Of a stretch of DNA of 64,000 nucleotides, positions 46,888 to 59,492 are shown one piece after another; positions within the stretch are counted from its first letter, which is position 1; each line of letters begins with the position of its first letter. The stretch spans positions 7,323,501-7,387,500 of the forward strand of contig CP114493.1 of NCBI GenBank assembly GCA_027186245.1. Direction: 5' to 3'. A program made the position numbers and the translations under genes. Origin of the DNA: Coriaria nepalensis (taxonomy: Eukaryota > Streptophyta > Magnoliopsida > Cucurbitales > Coriariaceae). The notes under the pieces are model-generated. The model saw nothing but the letters and a program-made list of their open reading frames with translations. It did no database searches and was not told the DNA's origin.

Positions 46888-49800
46888 ACCAAAGGCCCGC
46901 TTTCGGTTCGTGAAATCATGGGTGATGATTGTGGTGGGTTAAAAGAAGCCTTTGAGGAGGTCTTGAGGATCTGACGGTTGAAAATGAATCTGCCCTCACA
47001 TTGATCTTCTGAGATAAGCAAGTATACTGCAGATTTGGTAGGAGTGCAAGTCCATCTGGGGATTAAGTAGCTGCACAAGATATTCACCAGGACTAGTCAA
47101 ATCAGATCGATTCGAGCATAAATGAACATATGAGACTAAGCAGAGACTATGCTTACTCCCCTCAGAATTTGTTGAGTTATTCTGTTTTTAATATTTATTA
47201 TATCACCTATTTCTACAAGATTGACATTTTAATATAACATTACATCACACGACATGAAATGACCTTTTCTAGGTACGGGAAAAGATGAAAAAGAAGAGTG
47301 AATTTCTTAAATGCTTCACTTACTTTTTTCTGAATTAGCTCTTCTAATTCTCTTCTTAAACTTTGATACATATCTGCTACAGTAGGGTTCATGACGAATT
47401 CCAAATATCCACCCAACATTTTCAACTGACCATCCTGAGAGAAATATATGATAGTTTTGAATTCTGAACATGAGAAATATATATGTGAAAAGGAAAGTGG
47501 AACAAAGGGGCAAGACATGCCCATATATTTATAGAAACTCCATACAGGTATGAAGGGTTTATCGCGGAAAAAGAGTTGATAAAGAAGAAACTTACAATAT
47601 CCCCTTTTGAGATGTTTCCACCAAGTAGGAGTAACACAGAATCACAGACAGCCGTTGAATCCTGAAGAAAAACAGAGTTCACTTTTATCTTTTCATTGAA
47701 AACCAGCCATGGATATGGAATTCTCAACTCCCGATAATTAACCGAGTTCTATACAAACAGGGTATACTCTTCAAATGAAAACATAAAAATGCCTCATGAG
47801 CGAACTATAATAGGCAAAGGGCATGCTTACCGAGTATAGAAGCACCTGGCCATCCTCCATAGTCTTGAGTGCAAATGACTTCTCATTATGCTGCGCATGG
47901 AGAAAATCATATCACTCGTGAAATTATACGAGAGAAGCTGGAGCAATATCATGTTTCTAGACCTTGTTAAAATTAAGAAATTAGAAAAGTCAGATTGACT
48001 GTCAGATAGAAGTTTACACCGAAGGGAAAGAACACAACATACCACAACCGAACAAATGCCAGGATATAGGCCGTAGCAAATAACTGCTCATACTAGATTA
48101 TGATCAAGGTTCTGTGAGATGGTTGGGTTGCCATCAACCAGACCTATATCTCTGAGCAGAGAGAAGAACTCCTTCCTCAAGGAATCAATAGCTTTCATTG
48201 ATTGTTGTGAAAGAAAGTTCTTCCAGCAGAAGTCATGTCCAGAATAATTTATTTCAGCATCTTTCCATCCCTCATAGGCCTGGACTAGTGCAAGGTGGTC
48301 ACTGTGATCTCGGGAAAACCGATACTTAGCAGCCTCTACAAGCTACACAATAAGATTAACATATTTGATATGAGACAAATACAACTAGTTTTATCACTTC
48401 TACCTTCAACCCTCAAAGAAACATAACTTCTAAAAATAAGTTTATAGAGTCAGATTAGGCTTCAGATATTCCTACATAGCCATACGACCAAAACATTCAG
48501 CTTTTTCGAACAAAGTCCCTAACTTACATCCTTCTTGTCGAATGGTGCCAAAAAAGGATCTCTAACGCTCAGCCCAGCAACAATTGTCAATATTGGATCC
48601 AGGCAATTGAAGATCGCACCTAATACAAGCATTTTCCCAAGTTTTGGCTCCATGGGAAGTATAGTCAAATAGCGTCCTGCCAAATGAATAAAGTGAAAAA
48701 CATGTTCCTGATATAGAACTTTCCACATGCCATAAGTTGCAAGCATCAAATGGAGACAATAAGGCTCAAACTTTCTTACCTAAAACAGTGAGATTTTCGT
48801 TCTCATCCAAAGCCCCAATGGTTTTTAAATAGTCAATGGCATTCTGAACCTGAAAAGAATATCAAACCAAAATGTCAATGCAGAACTGCAAGCAATTTAC
48901 ATACAAGTAAGGTAAGTGAAATATCCCATGGATAAAGGAATTGCAACATCTCCATTTCCACTTAACCAAGAGGAGTAATTTCCACTTCATCAATATTACT
49001 TGTTTTCTGTAAACTAGAACACAAGGAATAAGAGATAATTGACCATTACCGCTAGTTGCTCAGGTGACTGCAAAGCTCTAGATAGAAACTCCATGATACT
49101 TCCAAGCTTTAAACTTTTTATTTGCAAACAAAGGGACTGAAGAGGTATTCTTAAGATCTCAGGCAGTTGACACTCTGCAAAGGAGTCAAATACACATCTT
49201 GGATAGAGATGAAAACATTCACCTGGCTGAACACAGCCTGATCTTCCTCTTCTCTGCAGAATACATAATTAGATAACACAAAAACATTCAAATGATATAC
49301 TTCGACGTAGCAAATATGATAAATTTAATTGCATGAAACCTCTCAAATTCAATGTTAAGAAACACAACAGATGAAGTTCTCTATTTCAAATTACATAGGC
49401 ATACACAAAAGAACCACACACACAGAGATGCTATTTCGAGCTGGTGAACAATCACTAGCTGATTAGGAGTGCACACACTTGAGAATTTTCATATTGTGTC
49501 TTTCCATACTAGTCTCTATGTCAAGGATATACACAGCTAGAACATAACCTTACTTGTTGAGCAGAAACCTTGGATATCCAGGAAGGAAGTAAACACGGAG
49601 TGTTATTCAGTGCATCATATGACGTTTCTTTTGCCTTTCCACAATCAAGAACAAACACAACATCATTAATCGTTATACTAGTCTGTGCAATGTTTGTAGC
49701 TAGGACTATCTTCCTCACTCCTTCCGCAGGTTTATCAAATATCAACCTCTGCATGTATTTTGAGAAGTGAGAAGTGAGAACAATTAAAAGGTTGAAAAAA

Positions 49801-52356
49801 AAAAAAAAGTAACAAAACTCAATGTATCCATCTTAGTCTGAAAGTGTGTAAAAAATTTATGGAACAGCTAGAGAGGGGCTTTGATCAACAATCCATCTCA
49901 CTTAACCGTAAAAAATTGATCCACAAGAAACCGCTTGAACTGATAAGTGAAAGAGATATAAACTGCTAAAAGAAAGCGACAAATTCAGTATCATTGCTTT
50001 GTTAACAAATTCACCTGTTCTGAACTAGCCGTAGAGCCATGGCATGCCAGCAACAAAACATGGCGGGAATCTCCCAAGAAAGGATGGGCCTGGAGCTTAT
50101 CCTTCAGAGAACTTATGTCATCCCACCCGGTCATAAAAACAAGAACAGCACCAGGCCTTTCATTCTCACATATGTTGACTAGAAGATGCTCTATGAGATT
50201 AAAACCAATACAATCAGGGTTCCAGCACGATAAAGACTCCCGAGTCTGTCGGCTGTACTCCATAAAATTATCCAATTTAAGTGCATCCTGATTATACAAA
50301 TCCCAAATTAGACAACTAATCAGAAAATATGATTGTTGAAAAGGGACATAAAGCATAAGCATAAGTTCATATACCTCGACAGCAGAAGCAATCTGACTTT
50401 TCCTCTTGCCTGGGGTCTGTTTGCTCATTTTCCAATTCTTTATTTGAGCATAATCATCAACTTGATTGAATGGGGTTAAACTGTAGCTAGTAGTTTCCAG
50501 AATAACCTCCAGAAAATGAGTTCGAACAGGGTATGTAAATCCCTAATACAAAGGCAAAAGATGTAAACATTATTAAACATTGTTTTAGGTTTCTCATTAG
50601 ACATTGAATCCGATATGGTGAATGATTTGAGAAGAGAGTAGTTGTTGTCCAAAACCAAAGCGCGAATCCTTGACAAAAAAACAAAGACTGCCTCGCAAGA
50701 GAGTGACCCCAACTACTTAAGCTACTTTCCTGATAAAGGCAGAAAGCTTCTGATAATAGAGAGGGAAAAAAGGTTCAATTACAAGATTTTTATGATCTCA
50801 AATAATACAACATAATGTAGCATGAAACAAGAGTAAGTGTACGTCCAACAACATCATCCGTAAGACCATAATTAGAGATAGAAAACAGGGGAGAGCTGTA
50901 AATACTGGCAGAAGAGACAAGTGCAATTGGATTTGTGCTTACAGGAATGTTAATTGTTTGTGCCCCACCAAAGTAAGATGAGAAAAGCTCTGCATCTAAA
51001 GTTGCACTCATCAGAATCAATTTTAGCTCTGGTTTCCGCGGAAGAAGATCTTTAAGGACGATAAGCAGAAAATCTGGCACCAAAGGCATCGGAATGAGAT
51101 AATTTCATCGTGCCCCATAAAATAAAACCTCGTTTGAAATTAAATATACCTTCATTCATTCCACGTTCATGAATCTCATCAACAATAACATGAGTTACAC
51201 CCTTCAAACTTCTATCAACCAGCAATCTTCTCAATAAGATGCCAGTGGTGCAAAAGAGAAGGCGTATCCCTCCCTTTAATTCCCTCCAACTGAACTTTAT
51301 AACCAACCTGTAAGGAGAAAACATAAAACAGAAATTGTTCTTCTTCACATTGAAGGGGGGAGAGAGAAAGACACCTCACAAGATGGGCATCAACTCTTCT
51401 TAGCAACCCAATAGGCAGAGTTACCTGTCAATTCTCACAATCGTCAGTGACAGTCTTGAGAGTCATGTAAAAGATGAAACTAGACAGAAGTGACAATTTT
51501 ATTAGTCAAAGCAAACCAAAGAAAGAATAAGCAAATATTAAGATACCTCTCTCTGTGGACGCTTATCATCCAAATCAAATCTGTAGTTTGGCAAAGGGAC
51601 CTTACTAAAAACAGCAACTTTGGCATAAATATGGCTGCCAGAGATAAATAAAAATCAGAAAATACACGATATCATCAACGCTACTCTAACTGTAAGACTA
51701 CATATTCAGATGAACCCGAAGATACCCAAACAACCCCATTATGCTAGCCAAAGCTGCTATTTGCTCAAAATCACGTCTATCCTTTCTCTCCCTTGTAACC
51801 AACTCCTGCTTCTTCTTGTCCCGGAGAAGTAAGGTCAGCTTCCTTTTCCACTCATCAATGCTGGTCAATGATGAATCAGCCTGCAACGTAACATACCAGA
51901 ACCAAAGAAACCTAGAGCACATAAGCACGACATTCAATAATCATAAACCAAGTTGGAAAGTTCAATGAAACAGAATTGAATAAACAAATAAAATCATACT
52001 TGTGGCCAAGCTGAGTCAAGTTCATGATCTGAGCCATCCTCAGAAACCCCATCGTCATACGCAGATTTGCACTGCGCAGTATAAGCATTCAAATTCGAGT
52101 TAGAATGCCCCTTAGGGAGCTGCTCCTGAGTATGCAAGTAAAGAAGAGTAGTGGTTTTTGGCTTTACAACAGCCGCAGTGTGGGTTTCACGGAGCTTAGA
52201 ATCGATAACAGAAGAAGGAGAGATGTAATTCGGAGAAGAAATAACGGAGCGGAGGCGATGAGGAGGAGGAACATAGACGGCGCCATACGAGGAAGGAGAC
52301 CGGTCCTTCATGGCGAGAAAGAAATGAGAAGGTGAGGTTTTTAGGGTTTTGAGCAG

Positions 52357-52420
52357 GGAAGAAGGAGAAGGAGAAGGAGAAGGAGAAGGAGAAGGAGAAG
52401 GAGAAGGAGAAGGAGAAGGA
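52357..52420. repeat. (GGAGAA)n microsatellite, codes for Ser-Pro repeats on the minus strand
   Basis: About ten GGAGAA units. On the minus strand it reads (Ser-Pro)n within the N-terminal extension upstream of the conserved MKDRSPSSYG start. The extension from the Met at 52446 is therefore probably a repeat-driven artefact and the original start is 52311. Confidence 0.85.
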
Positions 52421-52446
52421 TGAAGAAGAAGGAGAAGTGAGGGCAT

Positions 52447-53020
52447 GCAACGTAATCCGGCTGGAATCGAAGGATCGACGATCTAGTCGTGGAGGTAGTT
52501 TGTCTGGTTGTTTCCAGAGAAAATTAAAGGTAAAGAATGGAGTAAACTGTGAACAGAGAAAGTCTGCGTAGGTCCAATCTGGCGCGAAGAAATCGAGCGG
52601 ACCGGAACTGTTATTACTGTTGCTAATTGAATTTTTAAGCTTATCTTAAATAAAATTAATGACGTCATATTAAGTTATTTGAAACTCTATCCCAATTAAA
52701 TATTAAATAAGAATTATTAATGGAACTCTGTATATTATAAATTAAATTTTTATTTCTAAATTATAAATTAAATAGTAGTTTCCACCTCAACGTTCTCGCT
52801 GGTCCCACCTATCAACGTTCCAAATCCGTCCGTCCACGTCCACGTCCACGTCCACTAACCAGGCAGACCAGAGCCCTAACCCTAAACTGCAACTTCTGTT
52901 TCACAAAGCTTTCATCATCTTCCTCATCCTCGGAGTCCTAATTTTCACCAATTCTCATCGAAGGAACAAAAAACTAATGTTCTCTTAATTCTGTATTTAT
53001 CTCTTTCATAGCTCACAGCT
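52447..53020. other. Divergent promoter between helicase pseudogene and PKHD gene
   Basis: 574 bp between the most upstream start codons. Contains CGTCCACGTCCACGTCCACG (about 52830) and a telo-box-like AACCCTAAACT at about 52878, which is common in promoters of translation and growth genes. Confidence 0.45.
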
Positions 53021-56000
53021 ATGTCTATGGAAGCTTCCATAGACCGAAGAAAGCAATCCCAAGCTCCTGGCACCGGGAATGGTAATGGCGTCGTGTCATC
53101 CACCACGCAACCCTATGCGATACACAGACTCCGTCTTCAACCGAAGGAAGATCACAAGCCAGATAGCTATGAAGGCTTACAATTGGAGTTCAGTCCGCTT
53201 CTCTTCAGCACACTCGAGCGTCATCTTCCTCCGAACATGCTCAATACGGCACGCGATCTCAAGCTCCAGTATATGAGGGACATCCTCCTACGATACTCAC
53301 CTGAGGGTGAACGCAACCGAGTAAGAATTATGAATTTCGAAGTTTTCTAATCAGTAATCATTAATCAGTGCGAAGTTTTCTAATCAGTAATCATTAATCA
53401 GTGCTTGTGGATTTTGAGATCGTTTTGTCTGTTTGGTAAGAAAAAGGGAGGAAATGAAGAGAAAATGCATGTATTATTTTGCACGTTCGTTTTTGAACGA
53501 TGCTTTCATTTTGACTATGGAGATTTTGACTTTTTCTGTTAAGCCTGTCCAGCATGATCTTAGTGATGTGAAAAGTTTCAATTGTGTGAGAATTGGGTGT
53601 TGTTTGAGTGCTGAGAAATCAAGAAAAGGAATTCGGATTGTGGAATCTTTTGTTTCTACAGCATTCCTCATAACCTTTATGGATCACTTGATGTAAAATT
53701 GCTCACTAGGATGAATATTTTGCAACCAGGGGAGAATTAGGAATGATTTTTTCTGGGAATTCCTTCCTCCTTTGTCATTTTCTTTTTGCTCATTTTGGTG
53801 GGCGGGGTTGATCTTGTCCTTATCTCAAGTTTGATAATGGATTTAGAGAAAGAGGAAAATCAGAAATGTAAAAAGGGAGAATTTATTCTTTTAAGACCTC
53901 TCAACTTATTTCATGGCTGCATCAAACAGTCACCATGCAGATTTAGCTCAGTTGCAAATTTAGATTTTTGTGGGTCATTCAACCAAAATTGTAGCTGTAA
54001 GTTGTAACTAAAAGATCCTAGGCAACTACACTTAATTGCATACCTTATGTCGGGATCTTATCTACAACGTTAATGCAGGTACTCATGGAACCCATACCTT
54101 CCATTCTTGCTATAAACAAGAAGAATATGTTTTCTCTCTTGTGTGGAGACATCCTGGATAATTAATGACTCTCTCTAGGTTAGCCATGTTCCTAATGCAC
54201 TAACTTAATTGCTGAGGCTAGAGTATTATTTCATTTGACCCAACTATACCAGTTCATACCTTGTGCCCTTTGTATGTGTTTTCTTATATTGAATATGTTC
54301 CGAAGAATACCACATGGAATATAGCATCTATTTTTTTCCTTGCTACTCTCTCTCCCCCCTTTATTTATAGGGATTTTTTTTTACTGTCAGGTTCAAAAGC
54401 ATAGGGAATACAGGCAGAAGATAATATCAAATTATCAGGTATGCTTCAGTTAAATTTCCAGTTTGAAGATCTCATAATATATATGTTTTCCAACACTTCT
54501 AATGACTGATGATGTTTATCTTACCAATTATGCTAAGGAAATTAGATCCACTATTTGAGAAAGACACAGTCTTACCGACTAGGAGCATAGTTCTTTATTG
54601 AAAGCAGTGTTTACTCCTACTGGCCACCACATATGATGAACTGCTTAATCATTTACTGCTCTTTGCAGCCTTTGCGCAGGGAGCTGTATAGTATGCATGC
54701 TGCAAACTTTTTTGTTCCCTCATTTCTCAAGGCTATAAGCGAAAATACAGAGGAGAGTTATCGACGAATATCAGCTGAGCCCTCTCCTGGAATTTATACA
54801 TTTGAAATGTTTCAGCCTCGTTTCTGTGAGATGTTGTTATCTGAGGTACTGCATTCTTGGTTTTTGCCATCTTTGCATGCAAGCTTGTTAGGTTTACCAT
54901 TTTGAAGATATTTTTCTTATGAGGTTCTAAATGCTTAGGTAGAAAACTTTGAAAGGTGGGTTCACGAGACAAAATTTAGAATCATGCGGCCAAATACTAT
55001 GAATAAATATGGTGCTGTTCTAGATGACTTTGGTTTGGAAACAATGCTTGACAAATTGATGGATGACTTCATACGTCCTATTTCAAAAGGTAACGAATTT
55101 CTTATATTCCTTAATTCTTAAGGTTGGATGTCTAATAACGAAGATTTGAAATTCATGTAGTTTTCTTCTCTGAAGTTGGAGGAGCGACACTGGATTCCCA
55201 TCATGGTTTTGTTGTTGAATACGGAATAGACAGAGATGTAGAACTCGGTAGGTGCTATCTTATATCCCACCACCTCTTTCTAGATTTTGTAGATCCCCGT
55301 GTGTTTAAACTGAGTATTTTCAATCATATAAGCTTTGGTTATTGTTCGCTGCTTTCGCTTCATATTGACTTTTTAAGTTTAGTTTAGCATTGTAACTCTA
55401 AAGATAATGTTTGTTTGCTTGTTTATTACTTTTGTAATTGTTCTGTTTCATCTGCATGTTATCTCTGAGAAAGAATTGTTAGCTTTTTGAGCTTCTATCA
55501 ACTACAAATATCTTTATTCTTGTAGGCTTCCATGTGGACGATTCAGAAGTCACCTTGAATGTTTGCTTGGGTAAACAATTTTCTGGTGGTGAACTGTTCT
55601 TCCGTGGCACTAGGTGTGATAAACATGTGAATACAGAGACCCGATCAGAGGTGTTAATCTTTAAGATAACTCTTTGGCTTAATGCACTTTTTTTCTATGG
55701 TTGGTGTATACAAAGACTGGTGATAAACTGTGCTTTCGCCCTAAAACCTTGCTTATTATACCTTATAACATGTTGGAGACTCTCATGAGATATTGGGCTT
55801 ACAAGTTCCTTGTATGTTATCATAGTCAGAATAACCCACTCGTCTACTTTTGAATCCTTTTTTTTTTTTTTTAATCTTTTTCTCGTTTCATTTTTGAGGG
55901 ACAAAAGAAACTACTACTTCTAATTTTTTATGGCTTTTGGAATGTTTTTTGAAGACATTTTAAAATTAATTTTAGGAGATCTTAGATTACTCCCATGTTC

Positions 56001-56906
56001 CGGGCCGTGCAGTTCTCCATCGTGGTCGCCATCGGCATGGTGCTAGGGCTACAACCTCTGGCCATCGGGTCAACCTACTTTTGTGGTGCAGAAGGTACAG
56101 TTCTCTAACCTTATACCTCACGCAAGGACTCTACTAGAAATCTAATGATCAGAATATATTATTAACTTTCTCCAAGGTTTGATAATTAGGGGCATCTTAT
56201 GCAACTTTCAGTAACTTTACCAGTCTTCTTGCAGACTGGGTCTTTCTAGTGCGTTTTTTAGTGTATAAGCCTAATGTGACGTGTGGGTCCCACCACCCCC
56301 TCACACATTGGGCTTATATGCCCGGTTTATAGGAACCCTTCTTTCTCTTACCTCACAATTTAACTCAGTTATGTCGAACAAAGAATTCTTACCTTTTATG
56401 GTTGGTCAGTCAATTGCTACTCGGTGACTATACTACATCTAAATGTTGCCTGTGAAAAATTGTTTTCCAAAGTTAGAACACTTTTTATTATCTTTGATAA
56501 TTGGCAAAGAATTATATTTGCATCACATAGTACTCTTTTATATTGGATCACTTTTTATTATCTTTTAAATTTCCTTAATTGACAAAGAATTATGTTTTTT
56601 TTGCTCTTTATAGTTCGGTCTTCCGAGAGTTGAAGAAATATCAGAAAGATTTCTCCACATGGTGCGGAGATTGCCAACGTGAGAAGAAAGAAAGGCAGCG
56701 TCTCTCTATTGCTGCTTCCAAGGAGGTATGGTTCACTGTAACATGTTGAGATGAAGAGTAAAAAAAGAGAAAGAATGGAGTTCATTATTCACTTTTCTTT
56801 TAAAAAGAAAGAATGGAGTTCATTATTCACTTTAATATCAAATAAATTTTTGGAGTGCTTCTGTTTTCAGGAATTACTGAAAAGGGAAGTAAAATCCCTT
56901 TCATGA
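53021..56906 (+). CDS. PKHD-type 2-oxoglutarate/Fe(II)-dependent hydroxylase (prolyl 4-hydroxylase-like)
   Basis: Nine exons: 53021-53320, 54391-54438, 54669-54845, 54939-55089, 55161-55247, 55526-55650, 55976-56094, 56614-56725, 56871-56906; 384 residues. Family known from Arabidopsis At1g22950-like proteins; substrate unknown. The double-stranded beta-helix is in the C-terminal half: GFHVDDSEVTLNVCLGKQFSGGELFF carries the iron ligands His-x-Asp (HVD), and VLHRGRHRHGARATTSGHRVNLLLWCRSS carries the distal His and the Arg that binds 2-oxoglutarate. The N-terminal half has PLRRELYSMHAANFFVPSFL and a predicted helical region. The first exon has a Gly/Asn/Ser-rich opening. A long first intron (1.07 kb) contains a 33-bp tandem duplication. 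All joins hold frame; no lesions seen. Confidence 0.93.
53338..53403. repeat. 33-bp tandem duplication in PKHD intron 1
   Basis: CGAAGTTTTCTAATCAGTAATC followed by ATTAATCAGTG occurs twice back to back (53338-53370, 53371-53403) with no mismatch, so the event is very recent. Confidence 0.9.
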
Positions 56907-58970
56907 GCTGTTATTTCTTCCAGCAGCATTGCTCGAGAAGCTGTAAATTAATCGAAATATCTTTGGTATCATTCACCCAGAAGAATCCCTCCTTTATGCT
57001 TGACTGCAGCAGCATTACGTAATGCTAGCTAGGGCCCTTTCTTAACCTATATATATATATATATGTGCAGGGTAAAATATGGGGTCTTTTGTCTGTTGTT
57101 TATTATTAATATGGTGCATTTCCTCTAGCAAAAGGATAGCTGTGCATTCAACTCTTCCGTGGATAGGAAACATGACATTGGCATTAACCATTGGCCAGTT
57201 GTTAGCTGAAAATACAAATCAAATCATCATTTGTGCCATATGAAAACTAATCTCCTCTTCTAAAAGAGAACAGAATGATCCCATCCAACCTTTCAACTAC
57301 TAGGTGTAAGTGATTACTCTGTGGAACTCCCTATCACTCACATTTTGATACCGGATTGGAGAGTATTCCGATTCGTTTCCAATACAGGATCGGAGAGTAT
57401 TCCGCTTTGTTTTCATTGCAGTCTCTTCTCAACTCTAGCTTTTCAGTGAAGTTGCATGAGGTATAATGGGCTCCTTGTAGAAGTTTTTATTGTTTCTAAA
57501 GTTGCATTCTTATCTCCTCCTCCACTCCTTTACTCCATATATCTAATTTTGTCTGAAAGTTGATTCTATTTCTTGTACCATAATTATGATGAAACCTAAA
57601 AGGCAATCTTCGAGGAACGCGCTTTCGTGCAGACTGGCACATGACCACATGATGTTTTGTCAATGCCTAATCTTTCATAACAGTCTTTATCTTCTCCTCT
57701 GTCACTGTTTCAATTTCACACTTCAAATGGTCTTCTCTCTCTCTCTCTCTCTACTTTTTAGTTTAGTTTATTGTAGATTCTTCTGGGAGCTTCTCATAGT
57801 TTCTATTACATTCTAAATTAAATGATAGTCTAAGTGAGAGTTGTCGTATCATCTTGTAATTGGGCGGTGTAAGAAGTGGTCACTATCCATCTCCATTATC
57901 ATATCATCAATTAAACAATGTATGTTACTCATGTGTACATTTTGGAAACCCCTACGAGACCAGATTAAGATATTTAATTAATAATTTAGTCATGTGTGTT
58001 ATAAATAGATAAAAGAAAATAAATTGCTCGGGACTGAATAGTCGGTGGATACGAGGATACGCGGATCTTCTTGGACGGCTGAGATGATATCTAGACTATA
58101 CGGACCTTACCATATATATATATATAATAAAATAAAAAATAAAAAAAAAAAATTAAGATTACGAGTCAGCGAAGATCGTGGCAAAATTATGTTTCTCCCG
58201 ATCTGACATACTGACTGGGTCTACTCCACCGCCCCAGCTCCTCTCTTCTCCCATCTTTGTTGGAAATCTTCCTGACATTCTTATTTTAATCACCCGCCTC
58301 TTTACCACCTCCCCCTATTATTCTATTATTTTATTATTTTATTTAATTAAATATTAAATATATATAATTATAATTATTCAAACTCCCATACTAATTATAT
58401 ATATATTAAAACTATCTCATCACATAATTAACCCATTAAAATAAATAAATAATTAATTAATTATAATTATAATTACTCAAGCTACCACAAATAAAATACA
58501 TCTCATAATTTAACAATCATCTATATTACTTAACTCATAATTAAGTAATTTAATTGATAATATAATAATTATTCAGTTATTTATTAACTTATAATAAAGT
58601 AATAAAGTGATTGATGATTATCAAATGAACCGACTAATATCCTACCATTATCCTATTTTCTATACCCACCTCCTTTTCTTATTTAATTATTTTCCTCATA
58701 TTATTTATATTAATTAAAAAAAAATAGTTTCCCCATTACATTGGACCCACCGCACAGGCTATTGGGCCAGACCACCCTCATAAAACCCAAATTCCTCATG
58801 GGCTCTATCTAGACATGCGCCTCCCACTTTCACGGTCCAAATCCCCATAAAATCTCTATCCCTCATAAACCCACCTTCCTCTGAACCAGAACGACAGATG
58901 TACCAAATTCAGAAACCAAAGAAAATTGAAGAAAAAGCGAAAACGGATACAAGAAGAGTGAATAGAGCGA
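56907..58970. other. Intergenic region between PKHD and RHA2-like genes
   Basis: AT-rich after the PKHD 3' UTR. Local direct repeats occur: GGAGAGTATTCCG at 57356 and 57391 (35-bp period), AGAATGGAGTTCATTATTCACTT at 56772 and 56810 (in the last PKHD intron), (TC)n at about 57733-57751. GGGCCA and ATGGGCT elements near 58764 and 58799 are in the RHA2-like promoter. No gene seen. Confidence 0.5.
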
Positions 58971-58976
58971 AGAATT

Positions 58977-59492
58977 ATGGGTTTGCAGAGCCAGCTGGGG
59001 GACGTGTCGTCGGAATCTCTCCCAATTCTTGTACTCGCGACCATCGCCAGTTGCGTTAACTATCTCCGTGCCTCAATTTTGAGCCTCTTCCACTCCATCG
59101 GCCTCTCCCGATTCGACTCCGATCAACACCGTCTCAACGACGGCTTATTAGACGCTCTCGGATCTGGCCTCGCTGGACTCATACTCCTCGCCGACCAGCT
59201 CAACATCAACCGCGTTTTCTCTTACCGATTCGTCGTCGATAGCGACGGTGATAAATCGGGCTGCGCCTGCTCTGATTGCGTAGTGTGCCTTTGCAGGTTT
59301 AGAGATGGCGAGCAGGTGAGGAGACTCCCTTGCGGCCATGTTTTTCACACGGATTGCTTCCACGGCTGGCTCGATCAGCTCAATTTTACTTGCCCTATCT
59401 GTCGATCGTCGCTCGTTGTGTCCGATCAGCGCGTGGAAATCACGCGTCGTCGCGTTGGAGAAGACGTCGTCGCGAGGTTTTTCTTTCGATGA
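58977..59492 (+). CDS. RING-H2 finger E3 ubiquitin ligase, RHA2-like
   Basis: Intronless, 171 residues. The start MGLQSQLGDVSSESLPILVL is characteristic of RHA2A/RHA2B-type proteins. A hydrophobic N-terminal segment (ILVLATIASCVNYLRASILSLF) can anchor the protein to a membrane. A Leu-rich middle is followed by a RING-H2 finger: CVVCLCRFRDGEQVRRLPCGHVFHTDCFHGWLDQLNFTCPICRS, with the order C-x2-C..C-x-H-x2-H-x2-C..C-x2-C and a conserved Trp. RHA2 proteins take part in ABA and drought signalling in Arabidopsis; transfer of that role here is inference. As I recall, RHA2A is next to PSS1 on Arabidopsis chromosome 1, and both families occur in this window. Confidence 0.93.
   Translation: MGLQSQLGDVSSESLPILVLATIASCVNYLRASILSLFHSIGLSRFDSDQHRLNDGLLDALGSGLAGLILLADQLNINRVFSYRFVVDSDGDKSGCACSDCVVCLCRFRDGEQVRRLPCGHVFHTDCFHGWLDQLNFTCPICRSSLVVSDQRVEITRRRVGEDVVARFFFR

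Larger units (their letters stand above)
46622..52446 (-). pseudogene. DExH-box ATP-dependent RNA helicase (DExH5/DExH3 type), multiply broken
   Basis: Homology-defined blocks (minus order): 52000-52446, 51726-51880, 51547-51634, 51375-51424, 51150-51307, 50943-51073, 50375-50542, 50015-50287, 49554-49748, 49050-49253, 48780-48849, 48528-48676, 48043-48342, 47831-47890, 47596-47748, 47324-47434, 46622-47070. Present: MKDRSPSSYGAVYVPP start (52311), motif [12 protein letters not shown], motif [30 protein letters not shown] (V), RRGRSG (VI), a helicase-associated domain and a C-terminal dsRNA-binding domain ([10 protein letters not shown]). Broken: the exon with motif I (GETGCGKT) is gone, since only 67 bp separates GLLRRVDAHL from VGYKVQLEG; a 2-base loss or 1-base gain at about 51259-51264; TGA at 48088-48090 for a conserved Arg codon; a frame change at about 47028-47034; and another at the C19 tract 46869-46887. 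Without motif I no ATPase could form. Confidence 0.78.
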
